64,000 bases of DNA. Origin: DASQBT01 sp963746955. Lineage in GTDB: Bacteria > Pseudomonadota > Gammaproteobacteria > Burkholderiales > Thiobacillaceae. The translations under genes and the position numbers were made by a program. Shown one piece after another: positions 18,118 through 27,657 of the stretch. The notes beneath the pieces are model-generated. The model was not told the origin of the DNA and did not search any database. It saw only the letters and a program-made list of their open reading frames with translations. Numbering within the stretch: position 1 is the first letter of the stretch; every line of letters begins with the position of its first letter. The stretch is from contig CAVVDR010000007.1 of NCBI GenBank assembly GCA_963746955.1, positions 61,916-125,915 of the forward strand, read 5' to 3'.

Positions 18118-18445
18118 CGGCGGCACCGCGCCTACCCACCGTATTCGGCTCGTGGGCGCTCAATATCCCCGGCGCGTTTCATTCCTGGCAACTGCTCGGC
18201 TACGCCTTTCTGCGCGGCCCCCCTGCACCTTGGCCTGAACCTGTTTGCCATCGGGCTGTTCAGCTCCGCACCGGAGCGCAAGCGGGGCGAGCTGCGCATC
18301 TGTTGACCTGTTTGCCGAGCGTGGCCGCCGCCGCGGCGACCCACCTGGTCGTCACCGGCGCCTGGGAGGACTGTATGGCGGCTGGCTGGGGATGCAGTAT
18401 TTTCGCGGACGGGGCTTGTTTGGCAGCCTTGGCAAGCGTTGATCG
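18118..18445 (+). pseudogene. Remnant of a rhomboid-family membrane protease
   Basis: No single frame is open, but pieces in different frames resemble the start of a rhomboid protease. One frame gives FHSWQLLGYAFLRG; after a shift, another gives LHLGLNLFAIGLFSSAPER followed by a stop near 18304; a last piece gives LYGGWLG. The WQLLTYAFLHG and HLxxNLFALWxFG patterns are characteristic of the rhomboid N-terminal region. The catalytic GxSG segment is not recognisable. Frameshifts and a stop point to decay after the E2-E3 gene. Identification depends on short motifs, so confidence is moderate. Confidence 0.5.
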
Positions 18446-18496
18446 TGTCGGCCGGTCGATCTGCCAATGGCAAGCCACTGCTAGAATCAGGGTGCA

Positions 18497-19147
18497 ATGA
18501 ACGACTCTCCCTACTACCTGCATGACCTGCTCGTATTCGTCGCCAGTGTGGCCCTGGTGGCGGTCTATCACCTGGTGCTCTGGCATCGCACCCGGCGTCA
18601 GCCGGATTATGCGGTTCACCTGTTCAATTCTGTCGTCCGCCAGCACTGGGCGAAGGGCGTCATGCGCAACCCCGCCGTGCTGGGGGTGCAGACCCTGCGC
18701 AATTCCACCATGGCCGCCAGTTTCATGGCCTCCACCGCAGTGTTGCTGACCATGGGCGTGCTGTCGCTCGCCAGCCAGGCAGACAAGTTGGCGCAGACCT
18801 GGCATGCCCTCAGTTTCATGGGTTCGGCGCATCCCAGCCTGTGGATCGGCAAACTGATCCTGTTGGTCATCGACCTGTTGGCCGCATTCTTCTGCTTTAC
18901 CGTGTCAGTGCGATTCTTCAATCATGTGGGCTACATGGTCACCATGCCGATAGATGCGAGGCCTGTGCAACTGACACCGGAGCTGGTGGGCCGATACCTC
19001 GACCGGGCGGGAAATTATTTCAGCATGGGCACACGGATCTTTTATTTCACCACTCCTCTGGTGTTCTGGCTGTTTGGTAGCCCCTACCTCCTGTTTTCCA
19101 CTGCCGGACTGCTGTTCGCCCTGTATTTCATCGACCGCTCGCCGTGA
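18497..19147 (+). CDS. DUF599 family membrane protein
   Basis: A 216-residue inner-membrane protein with four hydrophobic segments, matching the DUF599 family by length, by the early YHLVLWHRTRR segment and by the RNSTMAASFMAST stretch. The family has no established biochemical role. It is closely followed by the MerB-fold gene (16 bp) and the retropepsin-like gene, so the three may be an operon. Confidence 0.8.
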   Translation: MNDSPYYLHDLLVFVASVALVAVYHLVLWHRTRRQPDYAVHLFNSVVRQHWAKGVMRNPAVLGVQTLRNSTMAASFMASTAVLLTMGVLSLASQADKLAQTWHALSFMGSAHPSLWIGKLILLVIDLLAAFFCFTVSVRFFNHVGYMVTMPIDARPVQLTPELVGRYLDRAGNYFSMGTRIFYFTTPLVFWLFGSPYLLFSTAGLLFALYFIDRSP

Positions 19148-19163
19148 GAGATCCACAAGCTGC

Positions 19164-19802
19164 ATGACCTATCCCGCGGCCGACTCGCAAAAGATCCTTC
19201 ACGCCTTGATGGCCCTGCACCGCGCCTGGCCTGTGGAACAGCGCATCCGCAAACAGGCCTGCGACAGCACGCGGGAAACCTATCTGGCGGTGCTGACCCG
19301 CTGGATGCAGACCGCCAGCGCCCCCGCGCCCGCCGGCTTCGATGTCGAGGAACTGGATGAGCTGCTCGCGCTGGACGCCCTGTTTCTCACCGAAGACGAA
19401 CAGGCCATCGGTGCGGCGCCATTTTGCCCGGTCCTTACCGACATCGCGGTGCGCTTCCCCCATGAAGACATGTATGCCCTCTCTGCCCTGGATGCACTGG
19501 CGTTGCCCAGAATGTTGAACACGGCAGGGGTCATCGAAACGCATTGCCCGGTATCGGGTCAGCCGATCAGTCTCCGGATCGACGCACAGGGAAACCCCAT
19601 GCAGGAGGAACTGGACAAGGCCGTGGTCGTACTGAGCAAGACCAGTGAAGAGATCCACCATTATTCACTCGACCTTGCGCCCGGCATTCGCTTTGTACAT
19701 CCCCCGGCAGCCGCGCGATTTTCCCAGTGCCTGTCTCTGGCCGAGGCCATAGCCGTCGCCCATGCGTTTTACGGGTTCCAGAGAAAACTGTTGCACGCGT
19801 GA
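19164..19802 (+). CDS. MerB (alkylmercury lyase)-fold protein lacking catalytic cysteines
   Basis: A 212-residue protein. From residue 103, MYALSALDALALP aligns with the organomercurial lyase block around its WCALD, and ETHCPVSGQPISL with the SHCAATGAPVSL block. The first catalytic Cys of MerB (Cys96) is Ser107 here; the second (Cys159) has no counterpart in HHYSLDL. The Asp (Asp110) and the structural Cys (Cys128) remain. It therefore keeps the fold but probably cannot cleave carbon-mercury bonds. The ATG at 19164 follows the DUF599 gene by 16 bp, and its stop abuts the next ATG. No other mercury gene is near. The role is unknown. Confidence 0.7.
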   Translation: MTYPAADSQKILHALMALHRAWPVEQRIRKQACDSTRETYLAVLTRWMQTASAPAPAGFDVEELDELLALDALFLTEDEQAIGAAPFCPVLTDIAVRFPHEDMYALSALDALALPRMLNTAGVIETHCPVSGQPISLRIDAQGNPMQEELDKAVVVLSKTSEEIHHYSLDLAPGIRFVHPPAAARFSQCLSLAEAIAVAHAFYGFQRKLLHA

Positions 19803-20312
19803 ATGCCGACTGATCATCCGCCCGACCTCGATCATCTGCTCGGCCGAACCTTCATCCGGTTGGGAATCGCGCTTGGCTGCGTCGTGATTGGCTACCTGCT
19901 CTACAAGCAAGCCACGCGGCCCGAAATGGAGGTCATCAGCGCAAACGCAGTACTGCTGCAAAGGCAGCAGGATGGGCACTATCACATCAGCGGCGACATC
20001 AATGGCGAACCGGTCATGTTCATGCTGGATACCGGGGCCAGCGTCGTCAGCATCTCCGGCAAGCTGGCGAAACGCGCCGGGCTGCGATGCGATGAGGCGG
20101 CTGAATTTGCCACGGCCAATGGAAAGATAAATGGTTGCATGACTCGTGCGAAGGAAGTCACGTTTGGCAATTTCCGCTTGTTCGACCTGGATGTCGCCAT
20201 CATGCCCAACATGGATGAGCTTGCATTGCTGGGGATGAATGCGTTGGGCAAATTCAACATGCAGCAAACGGGTCGCACGTTGACTATTAGTCAAAAGCAG
20301 GCACATCAATAG
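19803..20312 (+). CDS. Membrane-anchored retropepsin-like aspartic protease
   Basis: A 169-residue clan AA protease of the TIGR02281 type. One N-terminal TM segment (about 15-34) is followed by a periplasmic domain with the active-site motif LDTGAS, the later AEFATANG strand and the C-terminal LLGMNAL motif, as in single-domain retropepsins that act as dimers. The ATG starts directly after the stop of the MerB-fold gene, so translational coupling is likely. The substrate is unknown. Confidence 0.85.
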   Translation: MPTDHPPDLDHLLGRTFIRLGIALGCVVIGYLLYKQATRPEMEVISANAVLLQRQQDGHYHISGDINGEPVMFMLDTGASVVSISGKLAKRAGLRCDEAAEFATANGKINGCMTRAKEVTFGNFRLFDLDVAIMPNMDELALLGMNALGKFNMQQTGRTLTISQKQAHQ

Positions 20313-20400
20313 ATCCTTAACCCGATACTCGCGCTGCCATCGAAAAAGACACCGACGGCTAAGGTAAAATGCCTGATTGCAAGTCTCCTGCCGTTGTTTC

Positions 20401-21975
20401 ATGTCCTCGCTCAAAACCGAAATCGGCCGCCGCCGCACGTTTGCCATCATTTCCCATCCGGACGCGGGCAAGACCACGCTGACCGAGAAGCTGCTGTGGT
20501 ACGGCGGCGCCATCCAGGTCGCGGGCGAAGTGCGGGCGCGCAAGGCCAGTCGCCACGCCACCTCGGACTGGATGGAACTGGAGAAGCAGCGCGGCATTTC
20601 GGTCACCTCCTCGGTGATGCAGTTTCCGTATCGGCAGCACATCATCAACCTGCTGGACACTCCGGGGCACGAGGATTTTTCCGAGGACACCTACCGCACA
20701 CTCACCGCGGTGGATTCTGCGGTCATGGTGATCGACTCGGTCAACGGCGTGGAGGCGCAAACCATCAAGCTGCTCCACGTCTGCCGCCTGCGCGACACCC
20801 CCATCATCACCTTCATCAACAAGCTGGACCGCGAGGGCAAGCCGCCCATCGATCTGCTGGACGAAATCGAATCAGTGCTCGACATGCCGTGCGCGCCAAT
20901 GACCTGGCCGATCGGCATGGGCAAGGCATTTCGCGGCGTGTATCACCTGTATGACGACCGCCTGCTGGCGTTCGATCCGCGGGCCGACAGGAGCGCCGGC
21001 GAAATCATCGAAGGCCTCGCCCACCCAGGGCTCGACGAGCGCATCGGAAGCCAGGCCGACGAATTGCGCCAGGAAGTGGAACTGGTGCGCGGCGCATCGC
21101 ATGCATTCGACCGTGAGGCCTATCTCGCCGGCAAGCAGACTCCGGTATTCTTCGGTTCCGCGGTCAACAACTTCGGCGTGCAGATGCTGCTGGACGCGAT
21201 CGTCGATCTTTCGCCCGCACCCAAGCCGCGCCCGACCGATACCCGTGAAGTCGAGCCGGAAGAACACAAATTTTCCGGCTTCGTGTTCAAGATTCAGGCC
21301 AACATGGACCCGCGCCACCGCGACCGCATTGCCTTCCTGCGCGTGTGCTCCGGCCGTTTCGACCGCGGCATGAAGATCAAACAGGTGTCGACCGGCAAGA
21401 CCTTCGCAGTCAACAACGCCATCACCTTCATGGCGCAGGACCGCAATACGGCGGAAGAAGCCTACGCCGGCGATATCATCGGCATACCCAACCATGGGAC
21501 GATACGTTTGGGCGAAGCGTTTTCCGAGGGCGAAACGCTCAAGTTCACCGGCATCCCCTCCTTTGCACCCGAGCTTTTTCGCAAAGCGCGGATCAGAAAT
21601 CCGCTCAAGGCAAAGCAGTTGCAGAAAGGTCTGCAGCAACTGGCCGAGGAAGGCGCCACTCAGTTGTTCCGGCCGCTCGCCAACAACGATCTGATTCTGG
21701 GCGCGGTCGGCACCCTGCAATTTGACGTGGTCGCCCACCGCCTGGAAAATGAATACGACGTGGACGTAGCTTTCGAACCTTGCGAATACTCGACCGCCCG
21801 CTGGCTGCGCGGTTCGGATACCGACCTCAAGCAGCTTACCGACAAATACGGCTACAACGTCGCGCTGGATGGCGCCAACGAGTATGTCTATCTCGCGCCC
21901 ACCCGTGTCAATCTGCAGTTGACCGAAGAGCGTTTCCCGGACGTGCGGTTTCTGGAAACGCGGGAAATCTATTAA
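20401..21975 (+). CDS. prfC: Peptide chain release factor 3
   Basis: RF3 is a translational GTPase that removes RF1 or RF2 from the ribosome after termination. It is 524 residues from the ATG at 20401 (MSSLKTEIGRRRTFAI); a TTG eight codons upstream is the only alternative. G1 is SHPDAGKTT, G3 is DTPGHEDFSEDT and G4 is NKLDRE. No Shine-Dalgarno is visible before the start. Length and motifs are typical. The gene follows the retropepsin-like gene by 88 bp and appears to be its own unit. Confidence 0.96.
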   Translation: MSSLKTEIGRRRTFAIISHPDAGKTTLTEKLLWYGGAIQVAGEVRARKASRHATSDWMELEKQRGISVTSSVMQFPYRQHIINLLDTPGHEDFSEDTYRTLTAVDSAVMVIDSVNGVEAQTIKLLHVCRLRDTPIITFINKLDREGKPPIDLLDEIESVLDMPCAPMTWPIGMGKAFRGVYHLYDDRLLAFDPRADRSAGEIIEGLAHPGLDERIGSQADELRQEVELVRGASHAFDREAYLAGKQTPVFFGSAVNNFGVQMLLDAIVDLSPAPKPRPTDTREVEPEEHKFSGFVFKIQANMDPRHRDRIAFLRVCSGRFDRGMKIKQVSTGKTFAVNNAITFMAQDRNTAEEAYAGDIIGIPNHGTIRLGEAFSEGETLKFTGIPSFAPELFRKARIRNPLKAKQLQKGLQQLAEEGATQLFRPLANNDLILGAVGTLQFDVVAHRLENEYDVDVAFEPCEYSTARWLRGSDTDLKQLTDKYGYNVALDGANEYVYLAPTRVNLQLTEERFPDVRFLETREIY

Positions 21976-22075
21976 AGCCCTGGCACTCAAGCGATTGGGT
22001 TGCGCTGCCGCCGGGGATTCGGACTATCCTAGCGATGAGCGCTCATGCAGAGTCTCACAATGCCGGGAGAACACG

Positions 22076-23170
22076 ATGCGCGCATTACTGCTGGGCTTGA
22101 GTTTGCTGCTTTCAACTGCCGCGCCCGCCGCGACGCTGGTGCCGATCAATGTTCCTCCGCTGGAGGGCGCCGATATCAGCCAGCAGTTCGGCACCGACCC
22201 GGCCAAGGCGTTCATGCCGAAAGAGGCGGTCAACAGTCCGCGGCCGCCGGTCTATGTCGTGCGCGCCGAGGATCCGGACAGCAAACCGCTGCCGTATTTC
22301 AGGATCGCTCCGGATACCTACTTCTTCTTCGGCAACATCGCCGAGGTGGACGGTAACAATCGGGGCTTCAACGCCAATGCCGGCTTCGTCGTCACGCCCG
22401 ACGGCGTGCTGGTGGTCGATGCGCTCGGCACCCCGGCACTGGCGCGGCGAATGATTGCCAGCATCCGTCAGGTCACGCGCAAGCCGATCCGTTACCTGGT
22501 CATCACCCACGCTCACCCGGATCACTTCTATGGCGCCTCGGCCTTTGCGGCCCTGCCCGGTGTCACGGTCATCAGCCACGCCGGCACCGAGGACTACGTT
22601 TACTCCAGTACGATCGAACGCTCGGTTGCCTACCGCAAGGTCTTTCTGCCGCGCGAGATGCAGGACTTTCATGCCGTGGTACCCGATATCCTCATCGGCG
22701 GCGGCAATCCGGCCCATATCAGCCTCAGGTTCGGCGGCAAGACCTTCGAGATCTACGATGTCGGGCATCATCACTCCCATGGCGACTTACTGATGTGGCA
22801 GAAGGAAGATCGCATCCTGTGGATATCCGACCTGGCCTTCAATGGCCGCGTAACCTATATCGGCGATGGCAACCTGGCAGAAATCGACGCCATGCAGGAC
22901 TGGATGACCAAGACTTTCCCCTCTGTGCTTCTGATGATTCCCGGTCACGGCGCGCCCCAAACCGCCCCATTCGACATGGTCGCCAAGACGCGCCGCTATG
23001 TGGACAGCCTCACCGAAAAGATTCGCGCCTCGCTCAATCAGGGCGAATCCATGCAGGACGCCGTTGCCCATGCCGACTTGCCGGAATTCAAGGATTGGCC
23101 GCTGTATGACCTTAACCACCGCATCAATGCCAACTTCGTTTATCGAACGCTGGAAGAGGAGATGTTCTAG
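22076..23170 (+). CDS. Exported metallo-beta-lactamase-fold hydrolase
   Basis: A 364-residue protein with an N-terminal signal peptide (MRALLLGLSLLLSTAAPA). The zinc motif is HAHPDH, with later ligands in DVGHHHSHGD and IPGHGAP. The arrangement fits the metallo-beta-lactamase superfamily; exported members of this type are annotated as quinoprotein-relay or SoxH-like hydrolases, but neither a quinoprotein nor sox genes lie nearby, so no substrate is claimed. The ATG at 22076 follows GGGAGA. The upstream open frame to 21995 has no signal-peptide sense and was rejected. Confidence 0.85.
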   Translation: MRALLLGLSLLLSTAAPAATLVPINVPPLEGADISQQFGTDPAKAFMPKEAVNSPRPPVYVVRAEDPDSKPLPYFRIAPDTYFFFGNIAEVDGNNRGFNANAGFVVTPDGVLVVDALGTPALARRMIASIRQVTRKPIRYLVITHAHPDHFYGASAFAALPGVTVISHAGTEDYVYSSTIERSVAYRKVFLPREMQDFHAVVPDILIGGGNPAHISLRFGGKTFEIYDVGHHHSHGDLLMWQKEDRILWISDLAFNGRVTYIGDGNLAEIDAMQDWMTKTFPSVLLMIPGHGAPQTAPFDMVAKTRRYVDSLTEKIRASLNQGESMQDAVAHADLPEFKDWPLYDLNHRINANFVYRTLEEEMF

Positions 23171-23424
23171 GGCGTGTTAACACTGATTTCACGCCTGCGT
23201 TGCTGCGCGAAAGCGATGGATGCAAGGCGTGATGCGGCGAAATCTTCTGTTCTCAAGGTTTTTCGCTTAGCATGGATCCGCGGAGAATTTCACAATTGCG
23301 CAATAGCCGCATAAGAATAAAGATTCATGTGACGCCGGCGGACCCTCTCGGCACCCTTAATTGGGCTTCGCCGTGCGCGAGGCGAAGGTTCCCATCCGAT
23401 CGATGCCCGGGAAAGGACATCATA

Positions 23425-24513
23425 GTGCGAAGCGATCTGATATTTGACCCCAGCATGTCGCCGGAGGAACTGCGTGGGTTTTCACGCACCCTGGCCGAAA
23501 TCGAGTGGCTGCTGCTGGCCGTGGTTCTGCTATACCAGCGCGTACTCATTACGGATCACGAGTCGTCCGCCGCCGTCTCGTTGGCCACGTGTTTCTTCGC
23601 GGCCTTCGTGCTGGGATTCCATTATCTCAATTTCTACCGCAAGGAAACGCACTGGAAGATCGCTCTTGAGACCTGGGTCATGATCGTATTCATCACCTGG
23701 GTGCTCACGTACACGGGCCGGCTGGAGAGTCCGCTGATCAATCTTTACCTGCTCGTCATCATCGCCAGCGCCTTGGCACTCGGAAAATCGGCCACATTTC
23801 TGGAGATACTTTTGATCACGACGTGCTACCTGTGGCTGGGCTATCCCGAACGCAACCGGATGCTGACGCTTTCGTCGTACACAAGCGTATTCGCAGCGCA
23901 GCTCGCTCCCGTGGTTCTGGTTGCCTATATCACAACCATGCTCTCGGCCGACATCCGGCGTGCTTTGACGCAGATCAGGTCCCTTTCGGAGACGGACGAG
24001 CTGACCGGCATATACAACCGGCGCGCCTTCACCACGATTTCCGAACAGGTTTTCAAGCAGGCTCTTCGCTACGCGCGCCCGCTCAGCGTGCTGATGATAG
24101 ACTCCGACAGCCTTAAGACGGTGAACGACGCCTACGGTCACGACGCCGGCAATCGCCTGCTCAAGCTGACCGTACAGTGCATCCAGAGCCAACTGCGCGA
24201 CGCCGACTTCTTGGTGCGCTACGGCGGTGACGAATTTGTCGTCCTGTTGCCCGAGACGCCCAGCGGCGGCGCAGTCCAGGTTGCGAATCGAGTCCGCCAC
24301 GACATCGAATCGACCCCGCTCGCGATGAAGGGGAAAAAAGTCAGAACGACGGTGAGCATCGGCATCGCCTCCTTCCCGGATCACGGAGACAATCTCAACG
24401 ACGTCCTGAAGATGGCCGACGAGGCGATGTACATGAGCAAGAGCGACGGCAGGAACCGCGTCACCGTGTACAAGGCAAAGGGACTGCCCGTCGGCGAGGT
24501 ACATCAGGCCTGA
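23425..24513 (+). CDS. Membrane-bound diguanylate cyclase (GGDEF)
   Basis: A 362-residue protein making cyclic di-GMP. Five or so hydrophobic helices occupy about residues 25-180, an uncharacterised MASE-like sensor region, followed by a GGDEF domain with intact RYGGDEF. An RxxD inhibitory site (RDAD) lies five residues before GGDEF, so product inhibition is expected. The start chosen is GTG at 23425, seven bases after AAAGGA; the frame is open to 23272 but lacks a good site there. No EAL or receiver domain is present. The signal sensed is unknown. Confidence 0.9.
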   Translation: MRSDLIFDPSMSPEELRGFSRTLAEIEWLLLAVVLLYQRVLITDHESSAAVSLATCFFAAFVLGFHYLNFYRKETHWKIALETWVMIVFITWVLTYTGRLESPLINLYLLVIIASALALGKSATFLEILLITTCYLWLGYPERNRMLTLSSYTSVFAAQLAPVVLVAYITTMLSADIRRALTQIRSLSETDELTGIYNRRAFTTISEQVFKQALRYARPLSVLMIDSDSLKTVNDAYGHDAGNRLLKLTVQCIQSQLRDADFLVRYGGDEFVVLLPETPSGGAVQVANRVRHDIESTPLAMKGKKVRTTVSIGIASFPDHGDNLNDVLKMADEAMYMSKSDGRNRVTVYKAKGLPVGEVHQA

Positions 24514-24691
24514 GGTTTGCGTCCCGACGGAAATATTCGAGATTGCCGCAGTGCGACGCCCGCCCCGCTATCCAAACACCAGCCGAGTGCCCGAAGATCG
24601 GCAGCGCCACGAGTGCCCGTGTCGACCGGAATCCGCCGGCCACATAGACCTTCGGAGGGCAAGGGGAGCGCCTCACGCCTTATAATGCCGC

Positions 24692-25717
24692 ATGCTCTAT
24701 TCCTTCTTTCGCCCGCTGCTGTTCGCGCTTAAGCCGGAGACCGCTCACACTTTCAGTCTCGCGGCGCTGGACAAGGCGCATAGATTCAGGCTGCTGAGGC
24801 AGGCTGCCGATCTGCCCAGTTGTCCCACACAAGTGATGGGGCTGACCTTCCCCAACCCGGTGGGCCTGGCCGCTGGAATGGACAAGAATGGCGAGCACAT
24901 TGACGCCCTTGCAACGCTGGGCTTCGGCTTTGTTGAAATCGGCACCGTCACCCCCCGACCCCAGACAGGCAATCCCAAACCCCGTCTATTCCGCTTGCGG
25001 GACGCCAACGCCATCATCAATCGAATGGGATTCAACAACCAGGGTGTTCATGCCCTGGTGGAGAACGTCAGGCAGGCAAAATATCGCGGCATACTCGGCA
25101 TCAACATCGGCAAGAACGCTGCTACGCCCATGGCCCGCGCAGCCGACGATTACCTGACGTGCCTGTCGGCGGTTTATGCGCATGCCGGCTATGTGGCGGT
25201 AAACATCTCATCCCCCAACACGGAAAACCTGCGCGATCTGCAGGGCGCGGATGCCCTGGATGCGCTGCTGGCTGCCCTCAAGGGCCGCCAGCAGCAACTG
25301 GCCGACATCCACGGCCGCTATGTTCCCATTGCGCTGAAAATTGCGCCCGATCTGAACGACGATCAGATCAGCGCCATTTCCACTCTGCTGCGCCGGCACC
25401 GCATGGATGGCGTGATTGCCACCAATACGACGCTGGACCGCGACCGGGTGGAGCATCTGGGCCATGGGCAGGAAACGGGCGGTCTGTCCGGCAAACCTTT
25501 GCGCGGAAAATCCACCGCCCTGATTCGTCGGCTCTACGCCACACTGCAGAACGAAGTGCCTATTATCGGCGTAGGGGGCATACTGTCGGCCAACGATGCG
25601 GAAGAGAAGATCTTCGCCGGAGCAAAACTGGTGCAGATATACACCGGCCTGATTTACCGGGGTCCCGCAATCGTTTCGAGCTGCGTGCGGCGGCTGTGTA
25701 GCCATTCGACAGAATAG
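24692..25717 (+). CDS. pyrD: Dihydroorotate dehydrogenase, quinone-dependent (class 2)
   Basis: PyrD oxidises dihydroorotate to orotate in pyrimidine synthesis, passing electrons from FMN to membrane quinone. It is 341 residues with the class 2 N-terminal amphipathic helices (LYSFFRPLLFALKPETAH), the substrate motif NRMGFNN, and the active-site Ser in NISSPNTENLR. FMN-phosphate contacts lie in GVGGI and YTGLIYRGP. kup starts nine bp later on the same strand, suggesting co-transcription. Confidence 0.96.
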   Translation: MLYSFFRPLLFALKPETAHTFSLAALDKAHRFRLLRQAADLPSCPTQVMGLTFPNPVGLAAGMDKNGEHIDALATLGFGFVEIGTVTPRPQTGNPKPRLFRLRDANAIINRMGFNNQGVHALVENVRQAKYRGILGINIGKNAATPMARAADDYLTCLSAVYAHAGYVAVNISSPNTENLRDLQGADALDALLAALKGRQQQLADIHGRYVPIALKIAPDLNDDQISAISTLLRRHRMDGVIATNTTLDRDRVEHLGHGQETGGLSGKPLRGKSTALIRRLYATLQNEVPIIGVGGILSANDAEEKIFAGAKLVQIYTGLIYRGPAIVSSCVRRLCSHSTE

Positions 25718-25726
25718 ATCAAACAA

Positions 25727-27601
25727 ATGAACCAGGACAACAAGACCGCGCTGCCCACTCTGGTGGTGGGCGCCGTGGGCGTCGTTTTCGGCGACATTGG
25801 CACCAGCCCGCTTTATGCGGTCAAGGAGATTCTCAACCCGGCGCACGGCATTACCCTCGACACCATTAACGTGCTGGGCATGTTGTCCCTGGTCTTCTGG
25901 TCCCTGATCCTGGTGGTGTCGCTGAAATACATAGTGTTCATCATGCGTGCGGACAACCGGGGCGAAGGCGGCATCATGGCGCTGATCGCCCTCACCCGGC
26001 AGGCGGTTTACAAGTACCCGAGGCTCAAGTTGGTATTCCTTTCCATGGGCATCTTCGGTGCGGCCCTGTTTTATGGCGACGGGATCATCACCCCGGCCAT
26101 TTCAGTGCTTTCCGCCATGGAAGGCCTGCAAATCGCCACTCCCCGACTTGCCGATTTCGTGATTCCGCTTGCACTCGCCGTGCTGGTCGGCCTGTTTGTA
26201 ATCCAGCGCTGGGGAACCGCAGGGGTGGGAATATTTTTCGGCCCCATCATGATTTTGTGGTTCATCGTCCTGGGGATCATGGGCCTGGCGCAGATTATCC
26301 ATATGCCGCACGTGCTGATTGCCCTCAACCCCTTATATGGCCTGCACTTTTTTACTCATAACGGGATTGCCGGTTTCCTCGCCCTGGGCTCGGTGGTGCT
26401 GGCGGTCACCGGAGCCGAAGCCTTGTATGCCGACATGGGGCATTTCGGCAAACAGGCAATTCGCATCGCCTGGAGCAGCCTCACCCTGCCCGCCCTGCTG
26501 CTTAATTATTTTGGCCAGGGGGCGTTGATCCTGGGCAATCCCAAGGCCATGGAGAATCCGTTTTATTTCCTGGCGCCGAGCTGGGCCCTGTTTCCGCTGA
26601 TTGTCCTGGCGACCGCGGCCACTGTCATTGCTTCACAGGCTGTCATTTCCGGCGCTTTTTCCATCACGCGGCAAGCCATACAACTGGGTTATTTGCCGCG
26701 CATGCGGGTGCTGCACACTTCACAAAGTGAAATCGGTCAGGTCTATATTCCCTTCGTCAACGCCATGCTGGCGGTGGGCGTCGCTTCACTGGTATTGGTC
26801 CTGCGCAACTCTTCCAACCTCGCAGCCGCGTATGGCATTGCCGTTACCGGCACCATGGCGATCGATACCCTGCTCGCTTCTCTCGTCGCCTATGCGATAT
26901 GGAACAGGAACATCTGGGGAGTTGCCGCGCTCGCCAGCGTGTTTCTTTGCGTCGACTTGACTTTCTTTGCCGCCAACGTGCCCAAGATTCCTCATGGAGG
27001 CTGGTTCCCGCTGGTGATCGGCGTGGCCATGTTCACCGTGCTGTCGTCCTGGAAGAAGGGTCGTGAACTCTTGCTGGCGAGACAAACCACCGAAGACCTG
27101 GCGCTCGAGCCCTTCCTCAAGCAACTCCTGGAATACCCGCCCACCCGGGTGCCGGGGACGGCGGTGTTCCTCACCACCAGCCGCATGACCGTTCCGCACG
27201 CCCTGTTTCACAACCTGCTGCACAACAAGGTGCTGCATGAACGAGTGGTGTTTCTGACCGTGCTCACCGAGGAAATCCCCAATGTTCCCGAGCATGAGCG
27301 CGTCCAGATCAACGATCTGGGGCAGGGTACCTGGCGGGTCATTGTGCGATACGGCTTCAAGGATGAACCGGATATTCCCCGGGCTCTCGAACTGTGCGGC
27401 GCCCACGGGCTGACGTTCTACATGATGGAGACCTCATTCTTCCTCAACCGGGAAACCATCCTGCCGAGCCAGTTGCCAGGCATGGCTTTGTGGCGGGAAC
27501 ACCTGTTTGCCTGGATGTCGCGTAGCGCGGAATCGGCAATGCAGTTCTTCAATATTCCGCCCAACCGCGTGATCGAATTGGGTACGCAAGTCGAAATCTA
27601 G
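25727..27601 (+). CDS. kup: Low-affinity potassium transporter Kup
   Basis: A 624-residue K+ uptake permease of the KUP/HAK/KT family. The N-terminal GVVFGDIGTSPLYAVKE is the family hallmark; about twelve TM helices run to residue 440, followed by a cytoplasmic C-terminal domain. GVIF/YGDGIITPAISVLSA occurs as expected in the second half of the first repeat. It lies nine bp after pyrD. Nothing is truncated. Confidence 0.96.
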   Translation: MNQDNKTALPTLVVGAVGVVFGDIGTSPLYAVKEILNPAHGITLDTINVLGMLSLVFWSLILVVSLKYIVFIMRADNRGEGGIMALIALTRQAVYKYPRLKLVFLSMGIFGAALFYGDGIITPAISVLSAMEGLQIATPRLADFVIPLALAVLVGLFVIQRWGTAGVGIFFGPIMILWFIVLGIMGLAQIIHMPHVLIALNPLYGLHFFTHNGIAGFLALGSVVLAVTGAEALYADMGHFGKQAIRIAWSSLTLPALLLNYFGQGALILGNPKAMENPFYFLAPSWALFPLIVLATAATVIASQAVISGAFSITRQAIQLGYLPRMRVLHTSQSEIGQVYIPFVNAMLAVGVASLVLVLRNSSNLAAAYGIAVTGTMAIDTLLASLVAYAIWNRNIWGVAALASVFLCVDLTFFAANVPKIPHGGWFPLVIGVAMFTVLSSWKKGRELLLARQTTEDLALEPFLKQLLEYPPTRVPGTAVFLTTSRMTVPHALFHNLLHNKVLHERVVFLTVLTEEIPNVPEHERVQINDLGQGTWRVIVRYGFKDEPDIPRALELCGAHGLTFYMMETSFFLNRETILPSQLPGMALWREHLFAWMSRSAESAMQFFNIPPNRVIELGTQVEI

Positions 27602-27617
27602 CAGGAATATCATTGCC

Positions 27618-27640
27618 AACATGCCAATTTATGGCATGTT
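27618..27640. promoter_or_regulatory. Perfect palindromic operator before the HTH-MNT gene
   Basis: Arms AACATGCCA and TGGCATGTT are perfect complements of nine bases around the spacer ATTTA. The site ends 17 bp before the ATG of a gene with an N-terminal winged helix-turn-helix, so autoregulation is the simple reading. It lies 17 bp after the kup stop codon. Confidence 0.7.
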
Positions 27641-27657
27641 CATGCTAGAGTCTGGAC

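Noticed and set aside
19164..19802. Organomercurial lyase (merB) as the function
   Set aside because: Both catalytic cysteines are missing and there are no mercury-resistance genes nearby.
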